This document shows positions 17,771 to 25,706 of a stretch of DNA of 64,000 nt, in pieces. This DNA is from Gammaproteobacteria bacterium. GTDB lineage: Bacteria; Pseudomonadota; Gammaproteobacteria; Pseudomonadales; Cellvibrionaceae. Under the pieces are notes generated by a model. The model had not been told where the DNA came from. It did no database searches and was given only the letters and a program-made list of their open reading frames with translations. The stretch covers positions 1 to 64,000 of the forward strand of contig SEBV01000019.1 of assembly GCA_004172865.1 (NCBI GenBank), written 5' to 3'. The position numbers and the translations under genes are program-made. Each line of letters begins with the position of its first letter. Within the stretch, counting starts at the first letter, position 1.

Positions 17771-17890
17771 TCCCCCACAGGTTGTGGAGGGTTTCTGGAA
17801 GCCGATACGAACTAACGGTTCTGCCAACTGCAGATACTGAGTGATAAGAAAACTGTATCACTCCTGTTAATAGCCATCTCTTCCAGAACC
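17771..17890 (+). ncRNA. candidate structured RNA downstream of the 31-codon ORF
   Basis: Several nested perfect stems in a stretch with no credible coding frame. Hairpin a is CCCCCACA/TGTGGaGGG (17772-17791). P1 pairs GGtTTCTGGAAG (17790-17801) with CTTCCAGAACC (17880-17890), 11 bp with one bulge. Inside P1 lie CTGC/GCAG (17821-17833) and the 8-bp stem GAGTGATA (17839-17846) / TATCACTC (17856-17863). This gives a multi-branched fold, more than expected by chance. GCGC-TGGT-GCGC follows at 17892-17903, then the terminator at 18015. I do not recognise it as 6S, tmRNA, SRP or RNase P RNA. Together with the terminator it fills the gene-free stretch 17707-18222. Confidence 0.4.
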
Positions 17891-18014
17891 TGCGCTGGTG
17901 CGCAAACTAATTTACGCCGGTCTGTTCGTTTATTTTTATGGACCGAGAAACTGTTTTACGTTGTTGTTTGTTTTACTGTTATTGGTTTTCTCTCCTCGTG
18001 TTTGACCCTGCATA

Positions 18015-18066
18015 GACCCTGCCTTGTTATAGCGTTTTGCTATTGCGACGCGGGGTCCTTTTTTTA
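18015..18066 (+). terminator. terminator of the small-ORF/structured-RNA transcript
   Basis: GACCC(TGC) at 18015-18022 pairs with (GCG)GGGTC at 18049-18057; an inner TAGC/GCTA hairpin sits between them. A CTTTTTTT run follows. It ends a transcript from about 17590, roughly 450 nt long, before the gene at 18223. Confidence 0.7.
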
Positions 18067-18222
18067 CCAAGATCACAAATTTCACAAGTGTTTAAATATT
18101 GGCACCTGATGGAACACGCATGTTTATTATTTAACCTAGACTGTGGCTTCTGTAAGGAAATATTACAGCCTGTTAGTTAACCCACCCCTTAAGCATGATG
18201 TTTAACGTCAAAGGAGCTTCTT

Positions 18223-18507
18223 ATGGATACGTTAATTTTTTCGCAAACTGCTATTTTTCGATTGCAGCAATTGGGCAGTCAGTATTATCACCACACCGGC
18301 GAACGCCATAGGCTCGCCAATGAACACGGCATTCTCGATTTATTACAAGGCAGCGCATTGATCACCGACCGCAAAGTTCGCGGCGCTTACGATGCTTTTG
18401 TGATGGAATTGAATAAACGTCAGATCGATGCTTTGGCAGAGCGCGGTATTAAATTGCGCTTTCCCGTCCATACATCATTAGTTACGCCGATTCGCCAGGC
18501 AGGCTGA
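18223..18507 (+). CDS. conserved-looking hypothetical protein, 94 aa
   Basis: Soluble small protein with AAGGAGC eight bases before its ATG, so translation is likely. It has no signal peptide, membrane segment or cysteine. A basic, helix-rich C-terminal part reads ELNKRQIDALAERGIKLRF. I do not recognise the family. Its last 30 bases overlap the 3' end of znuA on the opposite strand; both frames remain open there. It is in the zinc-uptake block but carries no obvious metal site apart from the HH in YYHHTGERH. Confidence 0.6.
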   Translation: MDTLIFSQTAIFRLQQLGSQYYHHTGERHRLANEHGILDLLQGSALITDRKVRGAYDAFVMELNKRQIDALAERGIKLRFPVHTSLVTPIRQAG

Positions 18508-19368
18508 GAAAGCATTAGCCATTTGCTCTAGCAATTGCTCATAGGTAGGGTCGCCGCGAACACCCAAGGCGTCCAACTCACCTATCCGCAAATGGAGTTC
18601 TAGAGCTAAATCGCGCGCAGATTGAGTATCGTTGTAGGGTTCGAGAAATAAACATTTCCCCTCCTTCATCAACGTCTCTCTTAACTGGAGCAAATGACGT
18701 GCACCCGGCTTTTGTTCGGGCGTAAATGTCACATAATCCAGTTGATGTAAGCCGTAATGACTTACAAAGTGACTAAATCCTTCGTGATAAACCGCAAAAC
18801 CAATTCCCATCACCGGTCTCAAAGATAACTTCAGCTTTTCATCCAACTCTTTCATTTTTGTAGTAAATAGCTGCAAATTCTGCTGATATTGAGCTTTATT
18901 CACTGAATCAACTAGGATCAATTTTTCTGCCACCGCTTGCGCCACCAATATCGCATTACGTGGATCCAGCCATAAATGCGGATCTTGTTCATGATGGTGA
19001 TCGCTCTGCTCGGCAACCTCATGGTTTTCAACCGGCCAGTTAATACCTTTCAAATTATAGGCAGTAATAATTTTTGCAGGCGCCAAATTGGCGAGCGTTT
19101 TTTGCAAAAAACTTTCCAGTTCTGGCCCAATCCATAACACAAGATCTGCATTTTTCAGACGGCCATAATCCGACGTTTTTAAGGGATAGTCATGGTGCGA
19201 GGCGGTTGCAGGCAAGAGCGTATCTACATCTGCGTATTTTCCCGTAATTTCCTTTGCAATAAGTGTTAAGGGCTTGAGACTGGATAACACCACTGGTTTG
19301 GCATGACTGGCTATAGCTACAAACAATAGCGCCAAACCCATTACCGATGATAAAAAAGCGTGTTTCAT
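18478..19368 (-). CDS. znuA: zinc ABC transporter periplasmic binding protein ZnuA
   Basis: Binds Zn2+ in the periplasm and delivers it to ZnuB. 296 residues, with a signal peptide ending near SHAKP. Cluster A-I binding protein signatures are visible. The first ligand His lies in TASHHDYPLK. The loop EQSDHHHEQDPHLWLDPRN is short but His-rich and contains the second ligand. YHEGFSHF carries the third. Divergent from zur with a Zur box in the gap. The 3' end overlaps the small gene at 18223-18507 by 30 bp, tail to tail. Confidence 0.94.
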   Translation of the reverse strand: MKHAFLSSVMGLALLFVAIASHAKPVVLSSLKPLTLIAKEITGKYADVDTLLPATASHHDYPLKTSDYGRLKNADLVLWIGPELESFLQKTLANLAPAKIITAYNLKGINWPVENHEVAEQSDHHHEQDPHLWLDPRNAILVAQAVAEKLILVDSVNKAQYQQNLQLFTTKMKELDEKLKLSLRPVMGIGFAVYHEGFSHFVSHYGLHQLDYVTFTPEQKPGARHLLQLRETLMKEGKCLFLEPYNDTQSARDLALELHLRIGELDALGVRGDPTYEQLLEQMANAFSACLANRRN

Positions 19369-19420
19369 AACCCTGTACTCGTCGACTTTAGCCGTGCGTT
19401 TGTCAGCAATAGCTGTGAGA

Positions 19421-19445
19421 ATTAAGGTTATAGTGTAACATAATG
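19421..19445. promoter_or_regulatory. Zur box between znuA and zur
   Basis: GTTATAGTGTAAC (19427-19439) matches the gammaproteobacterial Zur core GTTATANTATAAC with one mismatch. It would repress both divergent transcripts when zinc is sufficient. Its right arm reaches the ATG at 19443, which argues that zur starts at the next ATG, 19470. Confidence 0.8.
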
Positions 19446-19469
19446 TCTCCTACATTCTGCGGATTTCCC

Positions 19470-19970
19470 ATGTACACACTTGCCAAAGCGTGCAGCCATC
19501 ACAACCACGGCCACTGTATTAGCGATGCCATAAATTCCGCGCGCCAGCTGTGCGATGAACGCGGTGTGCGCCTCACGAGTTTGCGCGAGCAGGTACTTGA
19601 GTTGGTGTGGCAGAGCCATAAGCCGCTTGGCGCTTACACATTAATGGATATGCTTGCTGAAGCCTCGACGCGCCGAGTTGCACCGCCGACGGTTTACCGC
19701 GCGCTGGATTTCTTATTGGAAGAAGGGTTGATTCACCGCATCAATAGCCTCAACGCCTTTATCGGCTGTCCATCGCCAACGCAAAAACACCAAAGCCATT
19801 TTCTGATCTGCCAGAACTGCAGCGTAGCGGTTGAGCTGGAAAGCCAGGCGCTGAACCAAAGCATTATCGATGCCGCAGCGGATTCCGGCTTCAGCGTGAC
19901 GAGTCATTCGATAGAAATCAACGGCCTCTGCCCCAGCTGCCAAGCCAGTGCGAATAAGGAATCGAAATGA
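19470..19970 (+). CDS. zur: zinc uptake regulator Zur (Fur family)
   Basis: Zn-sensing repressor, 166 residues from MYTLAKACSHHNHGHC. The alternative ATG at 19443 overlaps the Zur box and has a poorer fit to Pseudomonas Zur. The winged helix runs through REQVLELVWQSHKPLGAYTLMD and APPTVYRALDFLLEEGLIHRI. Structural zinc ligands are CQNC and CPSC. The sensing site likely uses the His-rich N-terminal part and HQSHF. The stop overlaps the znuC start by four bases (ATGA), so zur-znuC-znuB form one translationally coupled operon. Confidence 0.94.
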   Translation: MYTLAKACSHHNHGHCISDAINSARQLCDERGVRLTSLREQVLELVWQSHKPLGAYTLMDMLAEASTRRVAPPTVYRALDFLLEEGLIHRINSLNAFIGCPSPTQKHQSHFLICQNCSVAVELESQALNQSIIDAAADSGFSVTSHSIEINGLCPSCQASANKESK

Positions 19971-20758
19971 CCCAAGCACTAATTCGCGCACGCGGCGTTG
20001 GCGTTATCCGCAGCGGCCGACACCTCATCCAAAATGCAGATCTCATTCTTGAGGCAGGCAAAATTGTTACTTTGATTGGCCCTAATGGCGCAGGTAAAAC
20101 TACGCTGGTTCGCAGTGTGCTCGGCCTTATCAGTATCGATGAAGGAAAAATTGAGCGCGCGCCCGAACTGCGTATCGGCTATATGCCGCAAAAATTACAC
20201 TTGGATGCCAGCTTGCCACTTAATGTTGAGCGCTTCCTACTATTAGGCGGTACACCACGGGCTGACCTTGCCGAAATCCAGCAACTTACCGGCATCCAAA
20301 AACTCGGCAAAACTCCAATGCAGCTTTTATCCGGCGGTGAAACACAGCGCGTGTTACTTGCGCGTGCGCTGCTGCGCGACCCGCAACTATTGGTGTTAGA
20401 TGAGCCGGTGCAAGGTGTGGATGTGAGCGGTCAATCGGCGCTTTATGCGCTTATCAACGATATTCGCAAAGCGCGCAATTGCGGTGTTTTGCTGGTTTCC
20501 CATGATTTGCATTTGGTGATGGCGACTACGGATACCGTAATTTGCCTCAACCAACATGTTTGCTGCCAAGGCCATCCCGATAAGGTGACCACTGATCCTG
20601 CCTATCTCGCGCTTTTTGGAGGCGGGCTCAGCGATAGTGCAAAACCGCAAGTCGCGCTTTATCACCATCACCACGATCACCAACACGACGCGCACGGCAA
20701 CGTGATTAAAGGCGGAGTAGGTTGTTCAGATTCATGCGAGCACGACCACCATGCCTGA
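19967..20758 (+). CDS. znuC: zinc ABC transporter ATP-binding protein ZnuC
   Basis: ATPase that drives zinc import through ZnuB. 263 residues with Walker A GPNGAGKTT, signature LSGGETQRV, Walker B LLVLDEPVQG and the switch His in VSHDLH. The C-terminus is a His/Asp/Cys-rich tail (YHHHHDHQHD... CEHDHHA), common in ZnuC and probably a zinc sensor or buffer. Its end overlaps znuB by eight bases. Confidence 0.95.
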   Translation: MTQALIRARGVGVIRSGRHLIQNADLILEAGKIVTLIGPNGAGKTTLVRSVLGLISIDEGKIERAPELRIGYMPQKLHLDASLPLNVERFLLLGGTPRADLAEIQQLTGIQKLGKTPMQLLSGGETQRVLLARALLRDPQLLVLDEPVQGVDVSGQSALYALINDIRKARNCGVLLVSHDLHLVMATTDTVICLNQHVCCQGHPDKVTTDPAYLALFGGGLSDSAKPQVALYHHHHDHQHDAHGNVIKGGVGCSDSCEHDHHA

Positions 20759-21536
20759 TTTTTTACTCTACGCCCTACTCGCCGGTATTGCGGTCGCCCT
20801 GGTTGCAGGCCCATTGGGCTCGTTTGCAGTATGGCGGCGCATGGCTTATTTCGGCGATACACTCGCCCACTCGGCGCTACTCGGCATCACCTTTGGATTA
20901 TTGCTCGGCATAAATCTCAACCTAGCCGTTGCCGTTGGATGTTTATTGCTAGCGCTAATTTTGGTCGCCATGCAAAACAATCGTTTTCTGGCTACGGATA
21001 CCTTATTGGGAATTTTATCCCACTCGACACTTGCGCTCGGACTGGTCTGCGTCAGCCTGTTTAGCAACACGCGAATCGATCTACTGGCCTATTTGTTTGG
21101 CGATATTCTGTCGGTAAATAAATTGGACCTGATCACTATGTGGTTGATTTCCTTGGTCGTTATAGGCGCACTTGTATGGCTTTGGCGTCCGCTGCTTGCG
21201 ATCACCGTGCATGAAGAGCTGGCGCAGGTTGAAGGCATTCCCGTCAATAAAGTCCGCACCGCGCTTATGTTGTTGATGGCACTGGTAATTGCGATTGCGA
21301 TGAAAGTTGTCGGCGTTCTGTTGATTACGGCATTGCTAATCATCCCCGCCGCCGCCAGCCGCCGCCTGACTCATACACCGGAAGCCATGGCGGTAGTCGC
21401 GAGCATTTTGGGAGCAACTGCAGTAAGCTTGGGGCTCGGCGCATCCTACTTATGGGATAGCCCCGCAGGCCCATCCATCGTGCTGGCCGCGACCATTTTA
21501 TTTATACTGACCTTAACTAAGAAACAGCCTTTGTAA
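20751..21536 (+). CDS. znuB: zinc ABC transporter permease ZnuB
   Basis: Inner-membrane ABC-3 family permease, 261 residues with about eight hydrophobic segments spread along the chain. Family features include the N-terminal AVWRRMAYFGDTLAHSALLG and the coupling region VEGIPVNKVRTALM, followed by IPAAASRRL. Last gene of the zur-znuCB operon. I see no clear terminator in the 95 bases after it. Confidence 0.95.
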   Translation: MPDFLLYALLAGIAVALVAGPLGSFAVWRRMAYFGDTLAHSALLGITFGLLLGINLNLAVAVGCLLLALILVAMQNNRFLATDTLLGILSHSTLALGLVCVSLFSNTRIDLLAYLFGDILSVNKLDLITMWLISLVVIGALVWLWRPLLAITVHEELAQVEGIPVNKVRTALMLLMALVIAIAMKVVGVLLITALLIIPAAASRRLTHTPEAMAVVASILGATAVSLGLGASYLWDSPAGPSIVLAATILFILTLTKKQPL

Positions 21537-21631
21537 GCCAAAGCTCACAAGAACTAGCGCTGATGTCGACTATGGAACTACAGCCAAAGCGCGGATAATA
21601 AATATACAAAAGGAAAATCCGGGAGAGAAAA

Positions 21632-21862
21632 ATGACCAAACTCAATATTGGTAACGAAGTGCATAACAGCGAAGACGTGGCCCTCAAGGTAGAGAGCGAC
21701 ATTGCTTTTTTGACTGAGCGCCTGCAATTGCTCGAACAACAAAATAAACCCAACACCATTATTTTGCAGACCTATAAAGACATGCTCGAAAGTCGTCATG
21801 CGGTTTTGCAATGGTTACGTCGCGATCCAACACAAATAGAACAGCGCTCCGCCAGTCAGTAA
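21632..21862 (+). CDS. small coiled-coil hypothetical protein, 76 aa
   Basis: A plausible Shine-Dalgarno (GGGAGAG) precedes the ATG. The protein is hydrophilic and helical with heptad-like leucines (IAFLTERLQLLEQQNK ... MLESRHAVLQWL) and no signal or membrane segment. I do not recognise the family. It lies between the zinc operon and an LpxH-like gene with gaps on both sides, so it is probably a single-gene unit. Confidence 0.6.
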   Translation: MTKLNIGNEVHNSEDVALKVESDIAFLTERLQLLEQQNKPNTIILQTYKDMLESRHAVLQWLRRDPTQIEQRSASQ

Positions 21863-22044
21863 TTTCTCGCAAGATCTTCAAGCTCGATTTATCTTTTCAA
21901 ATAGCGGCTTTTGTTCCCAATAAATTTGACTCGTTTGCAGCCGCTACCAGCAAAAATTACCGTCATTAAATATTCATAGAAATGTTGCGTTTCCGTCATA
22001 TGGCTTTGCAAAAATAGGTGCAAACAACCACATGGAAACGCTTT

Positions 22045-22902
22045 ATGAATGCATCCACCTCTGTGTTGTCATCCGCGCTCTTGAGCGAACTTGAACAAAC
22101 TATTTCATCGCGCTCCGCTACGCCACTTGTCAATGCTCGCACAATTTGGATTTCTGACATCCATTTAGGTTATCGCGATTGCAAAGTTGATTATCTTCTG
22201 GATTTTTTAAATCACATTCACTGCGACACGCTTTATCTCGTTGGCGATATCGTCGATCTTTGGTCGATGAAACGTCGCTTCTGCTGGCCGCAAAAACATT
22301 ATCAAATCATTCTGAAATTTTACGAACTCGCCGCTCGTGGTGTGCGCGTAATTTATGTGCCCGGCAATCACGACGAACCACTGCGCCATTTTTGCGGGCA
22401 ACATTTTGGCCCCATTGAAATTCAACACGAACATGAATACACAACCGCCGACGGCAAACATTTTTTAATTATGCACGGCGATGCCATGGACGCTTACATC
22501 AATCACAGCTGGCTCACACGCTTCTGCGGCGACATGGGTTACGATTTATTATTATTTATTAATCGCTGGACCAATCGTTTTCGCAAATGGATGGGACGCC
22601 CATATTTTTCATTATCAGGATTAATTAAAAGCAATATCAAAGGCGCAAAAGCCGCGATCAATACTTACCAACAGGAATGTTTATCTGAAGCAAAACGTCG
22701 CGGTTACGACGGCGTTATTTGCGGCCACATTCACTATCCCGCTTTGTTCGAGCAAGATGGATTGCGTTATTGCAACACCGGCGACTGGATCGAAAACTGC
22801 AGCGCGCTCGTAGAAGACTATCAAGGCAAAATGCAAATTCTTCATTACACCGACAAACTAAAATGGCAAGGCGAAATTAATACCGCTAGCGCTCATGCAT
22901 AA
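22045..22902 (+). CDS. UDP-2,3-diacylglucosamine pyrophosphatase-like metallophosphoesterase
   Basis: COG2908 calcineurin-like phosphoesterase, about 285 residues; homologues act in lipid A synthesis (LpxH) or on other substrates. Metal-binding motifs in order are SDIHLGY, VGDIVDLW, PGNHDEP, MHGDAMD and CGHIHYP. It is longer than typical LpxH (~240 aa), with an inserted helical segment (WTNRFRKWMGRPYFSLSGLIKS). Start chosen at ATG 22045; a GTG at 22018 would add nine residues. A hairpin with CTCGCTCT/AGAGCGAG arms follows the gene. Because of the length and insertion I do not assign lpxH itself. Confidence 0.85.
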   Translation: MNASTSVLSSALLSELEQTISSRSATPLVNARTIWISDIHLGYRDCKVDYLLDFLNHIHCDTLYLVGDIVDLWSMKRRFCWPQKHYQIILKFYELAARGVRVIYVPGNHDEPLRHFCGQHFGPIEIQHEHEYTTADGKHFLIMHGDAMDAYINHSWLTRFCGDMGYDLLLFINRWTNRFRKWMGRPYFSLSGLIKSNIKGAKAAINTYQQECLSEAKRRGYDGVICGHIHYPALFEQDGLRYCNTGDWIENCSALVEDYQGKMQILHYTDKLKWQGEINTASAHA

Positions 22903-22921
22903 ATAAGAATAATCCCCGCTT

Positions 22922-22943
22922 CTCGCTCTGACATTAGAGCGAG
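22922..22943. repeat. 8-bp inverted repeat after the phosphoesterase gene
   Basis: CTCGCTCT (22922-22929) and AGAGCGAG (22936-22943) form a perfect stem with a 6-nt loop. No T-run follows, so it may be a weak terminator or an mRNA 3'-end stabiliser. Confidence 0.4.
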
Positions 22944-23044
22944 GCACACCACATTTCCACAGCAAAACAATCGCGTTGCTAAGGCGCAATTAAAGGATTA
23001 TATTTTGGCCTGATCATTAACCAGCCAATATAAAAGGATGCAGC

Positions 23045-23809
23045 ATGGTAGCCATTAGCAAATCAGTCGGAAGGGGCGGTGTAAATCTGCTCGACGATGT
23101 TGAAACAATCCAAAAGCTATTAAATAAAATAATCACAGCCAACCAATTAATACCGCTAGAAGTTGATGGCGATGCTGGCGATAAAACAATTGGTCGCATC
23201 GAATACTTTCAACAGAAAAAACTACTCCTGGAAAAACCAGATGGGCTCATAGAACCAATTGGCGAGACATTTAATAAACTGATTCAGGAAGTGGAGTCGC
23301 TCGAAAATAAAAGTAAATTGCGCCTAAGTGATAAAGGTTTGGATTTACTTAAATCGATAGAAGAATTAGCGACCATACCTTACGACGATCAAACTGGTAA
23401 AGATATAACCGCCTGGGTAAAAGGTGCCACCATAGGTTACGGACATTTGATTGCGCAGAGCGAATGGGCAAAATATAAAAACGAAATTGCAGAAGCGGAA
23501 GCAGTTGAAATATTTAAGAATGACCTTGCCCCATTTGAAAATATAGTTAATGAATCACTCAAAGTTATGGTTCCGCAAAACCAATTCGATGCACTGGTGA
23601 TATTAGCGTTTAATATCGGAATTAACGCAATTCCGAACTCTTCCGTGTTAAAACTTGTCAATAACCCAGCGACTATGACCCCCTACCCAAATTTGGAAAG
23701 CGCGTGGAAGTCGTGGAATAAATCCCAAGGCGTTGTAAATGCCGGCCTTATTAATAGACGACAAGCTGAGTGGAATATCTACTCAAGAAGTGTCTACAAA
23801 AAATGGTGA
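23045..23809 (+). CDS. peptidoglycan-binding GH24 lysozyme (possible secreted effector)
   Basis: 254 residues. The N-terminal ~90 residues look like a peptidoglycan-binding-1-type domain (DVETIQKLLN ... EVDGDAGDKTIGRIEYFQ). Residues ~95-254 are a T4-type lysozyme (GH24): SIEELATIPYDDQTG with the catalytic Glu region, ATIGYGH, ALVILAFNIG, and the closing WNKSQGVVNAGLINRRQAEWNIY. There is no signal peptide, so export would need holins or a specialised secretion system. Two bases after its stop comes an LprI-like gene, so the two are co-transcribed. Base composition is more AT-rich than neighbours. No other phage genes are present, which argues against a prophage endolysin. Confidence 0.85.
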   Translation: MVAISKSVGRGGVNLLDDVETIQKLLNKIITANQLIPLEVDGDAGDKTIGRIEYFQQKKLLLEKPDGLIEPIGETFNKLIQEVESLENKSKLRLSDKGLDLLKSIEELATIPYDDQTGKDITAWVKGATIGYGHLIAQSEWAKYKNEIAEAEAVEIFKNDLAPFENIVNESLKVMVPQNQFDALVILAFNIGINAIPNSSVLKLVNNPATMTPYPNLESAWKSWNKSQGVVNAGLINRRQAEWNIYSRSVYKKW

Positions 23810-23811
23810 CT

Positions 23812-24267
23812 ATGAAAATTAAACTCTGGATTAAAGAATGGCGGCTAATAGCTCTATTAAGTTTTTTAATAAGCGCACACTCCTGCGCCATTGATAACCC
23901 TGACGCAAAAGATGGGATCAAACAATTTGAAGAGCGCAGCCAGCAATATAAACAAGCGATAGACAACCCCAAAAATACTAGCCGCGCGTATTTGATTGCT
24001 TACGATAACTATCAAAAGTTTTTAGATGACGAACTCAATAAAGTTTATTCGGAATTAAGATCTCATCTTCCAGCACCAAGAAAAGCCGAACTTCAAACCG
24101 CGCAGAAAAATTGGCTAGCATTCCGAGACGCCGAATTTCTGCTGATCAACAACAATTGGACAAACGAGAATTTCGGTAGCTCATCAAATATTTCACGCGG
24201 AGCTTATAGATGTTCTTTGATTGAACATCGTGTGCGGGAGCTTTTGAGTTACGCGGCAAATTATTAA
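23812..24267 (+). CDS. LprI-type (DUF1311) periplasmic protein, putative lysozyme immunity
   Basis: 151 residues from MKIKLWIKEWRLIALL with an N-terminal hydrophobic export segment; a Cys in SAHSC could be lipidated, although the lipobox is poor. The C-terminal ~90 residues fit the lysozyme-inhibitor LprI N-terminal domain: the pattern LDDELNKVYSELRSHL...LQTAQKNWLAFRDAE is characteristic. It starts two bases after the lysozyme stop codon. LprI from mycobacteria inhibits lysozyme, so protection of the producer is a natural reading. It overlaps hemW tail to tail by four bases. Confidence 0.8.
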   Translation: MKIKLWIKEWRLIALLSFLISAHSCAIDNPDAKDGIKQFEERSQQYKQAIDNPKNTSRAYLIAYDNYQKFLDDELNKVYSELRSHLPAPRKAELQTAQKNWLAFRDAEFLLINNNWTNENFGSSSNISRGAYRCSLIEHRVRELLSYAANY

Positions 24268-25451
24268 TCGCCTGCATAGGCTTCCAATACCCGATTTAAA
24301 AACCTTCGCCCAAATTCCGTTGGGCGAAAATTTCCATAAACAATTTCAACCAAACCTTTTTGTTCGAGTTCGGTCCATTGCGGTTCGAGTGCAGTTAATT
24401 GCAAGCCGGTGCGCTCATTTAAGTAATTCGCTGCTGCGCCGTCATTTAAACGCAACACATTCATTAAAAATTCAAGCGGCAAAGATTCTGGCGAAAGAAT
24501 ATCGCTGCCACCACCGAAAACATTTTGGTGACCGCCGAGGTTGGTGGAAATTTTATTGCTTGTGGCTGCCTCTAAATAATGTTTCGGTAACCGGGTTTTC
24601 CATAGGCGGATAATGCGAGCTTGTTCCAGTTGGGTAATTTTTCCATGTGCGCCTGCGCCGATTCCCAGATAATCGCCAAACTCCCAATAATTAATATTGT
24701 GCCGGGCGCGTTTTTTATTTTTTGCGTAAGCAGAGATTTCATATTGTTCGTAGCCCGCTTCTGCGAGCATGGTCTGGCCTTCATCTTGAATATCCGCGAG
24801 CGTATCTTCTATGGGCAATATTGGCGGCGCCGAATAAAATTCGGTATTTTTTTCGATGGTGAGTTGGTACCAGGAAATATGTTCAGTGTTTAATTCAATC
24901 GCTTGCGCTAAATCTACTTTGGCGTCTTCAACGGATTGTTCGGGTAAGCCGTGCATTAAATCCAAATTGATATTATTGAAACCAGCGTTGCGAGCAACAT
25001 TGACTGCACGAAGCGCTTCGTCGCGACCATGCACGCGGCCGAGTAATTTTAATTGAGTGTCATTAAAACTTTGGATGCCAATCGATAATCGATTAACCCC
25101 GGCTGCGCGAAAGCCAGAGAATTTTTCTTGTTCGAAAGTGCCTGGGTTTGCTTCTAACGTAATTTCTATATCCGGCTCAAAACCAATTATTGTTTCTGCA
25201 TCTCTTAGGATTTGTGCGATTGCATTTGCCGACAACATACTTGGTGTTCCGCCACCGAAAAAAATACTGGTAAGTTTTCTACCTTGCGCGAGAACGGCGT
25301 CTTGCTGTAAATCCGAACGCAGCGCTGCTACATATTCAGCTTCTGGAATATCGTTGTTGGCTTGATGGGAATTAAAATCGCAGTAGGGGCATTTGCGAAT
25401 GCACCAGGGAATATGAATGTAGAGTGATAGTGGTGGCAAGATGAGCGACAT
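24264..25451 (-). CDS. hemW: radical SAM heme chaperone HemW
   Basis: 395 residues. The radical-SAM cluster motif CIRKCPYC (CxxxCxxC) is near the N-terminus, and the protein has the HemW/HemN-like FFGGGTPS, RLSIGIQSFN and GLPEQS motifs. HemW inserts heme into target proteins and is not a true coproporphyrinogen oxidase, though it was long annotated so. A C-terminal winged-helix part (GLVEIVYGNFRPTEFGRRFLN) is present. Neighbouring rdgB is a common partner in gammaproteobacteria. Confidence 0.93.
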   Translation of the reverse strand: MSLILPPLSLYIHIPWCIRKCPYCDFNSHQANNDIPEAEYVAALRSDLQQDAVLAQGRKLTSIFFGGGTPSMLSANAIAQILRDAETIIGFEPDIEITLEANPGTFEQEKFSGFRAAGVNRLSIGIQSFNDTQLKLLGRVHGRDEALRAVNVARNAGFNNINLDLMHGLPEQSVEDAKVDLAQAIELNTEHISWYQLTIEKNTEFYSAPPILPIEDTLADIQDEGQTMLAEAGYEQYEISAYAKNKKRARHNINYWEFGDYLGIGAGAHGKITQLEQARIIRLWKTRLPKHYLEAATSNKISTNLGGHQNVFGGGSDILSPESLPLEFLMNVLRLNDGAAANYLNERTGLQLTALEPQWTELEQKGLVEIVYGNFRPTEFGRRFLNRVLEAYAGD

Positions 25452-25569
25452 AAAAATGATTCAATAAGCTTTAGGGCTGGATCGTGGAATACAGGCACGA
25501 TGAATTAATAAATTTATTGCGTAAATGCTTTATGAAACTGGTAATCAATTCGCAAGTTAAGGTGATATT

Positions 25570-25645
25570 TGCGAGACCGTCGGAGGCAGGACGCCGACGT
25601 CGAGCTTACAGGGAAGTACTTGCAGCGAGTCTTGCAAGTATCATC
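25570..25645. repeat. structured repeat-like element between hemW and DUF3465 genes
   Basis: Two inverted repeats in 76 bp: GTCGG/CCGAC (25579-25598) and perfect TACTTGCA/TGCAAGTA (25617-25640). The sequence GACCGTCGGAGGCAGGACGC resembles small interspersed repeats with ACGGCGAGTC-type motifs seen in many gammaproteobacteria. A 72-codon open frame over it lacks a Shine-Dalgarno and looks accidental. Confidence 0.5.
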
Positions 25646-25706
25646 TTAGTTTGCAGCACACCCATCAAAAAAATTACTAATAAATTATTGACAGGTGACT
25701 GATAGA

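Noticed and set aside
17538-17840. 100-codon open frame over the small-ORF region
   Set aside because: It overlaps the operator-like motifs and the structured stretch, lacks a ribosome-binding site and has a low-quality composition; the 31-codon ORF in another frame has better start signals.
17771-17890. 6S RNA, tmRNA or SRP RNA
   Set aside because: None of the hallmark sequences of these RNAs is present and the stems do not match their overall shape.
23045-24267. Prophage remnant
   Set aside because: The lysozyme is of phage type, but no holin, capsid, tail, integrase or attachment-site repeat is adjacent; conserved chromosomal genes flank it directly.
25484-25702. 72-codon open frame between hemW and DUF3465 genes
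   Set aside because: It has no Shine-Dalgarno, reads through a repeat with two inverted repeats, and its product (Arg-rich middle, no domain) does not look like a protein.
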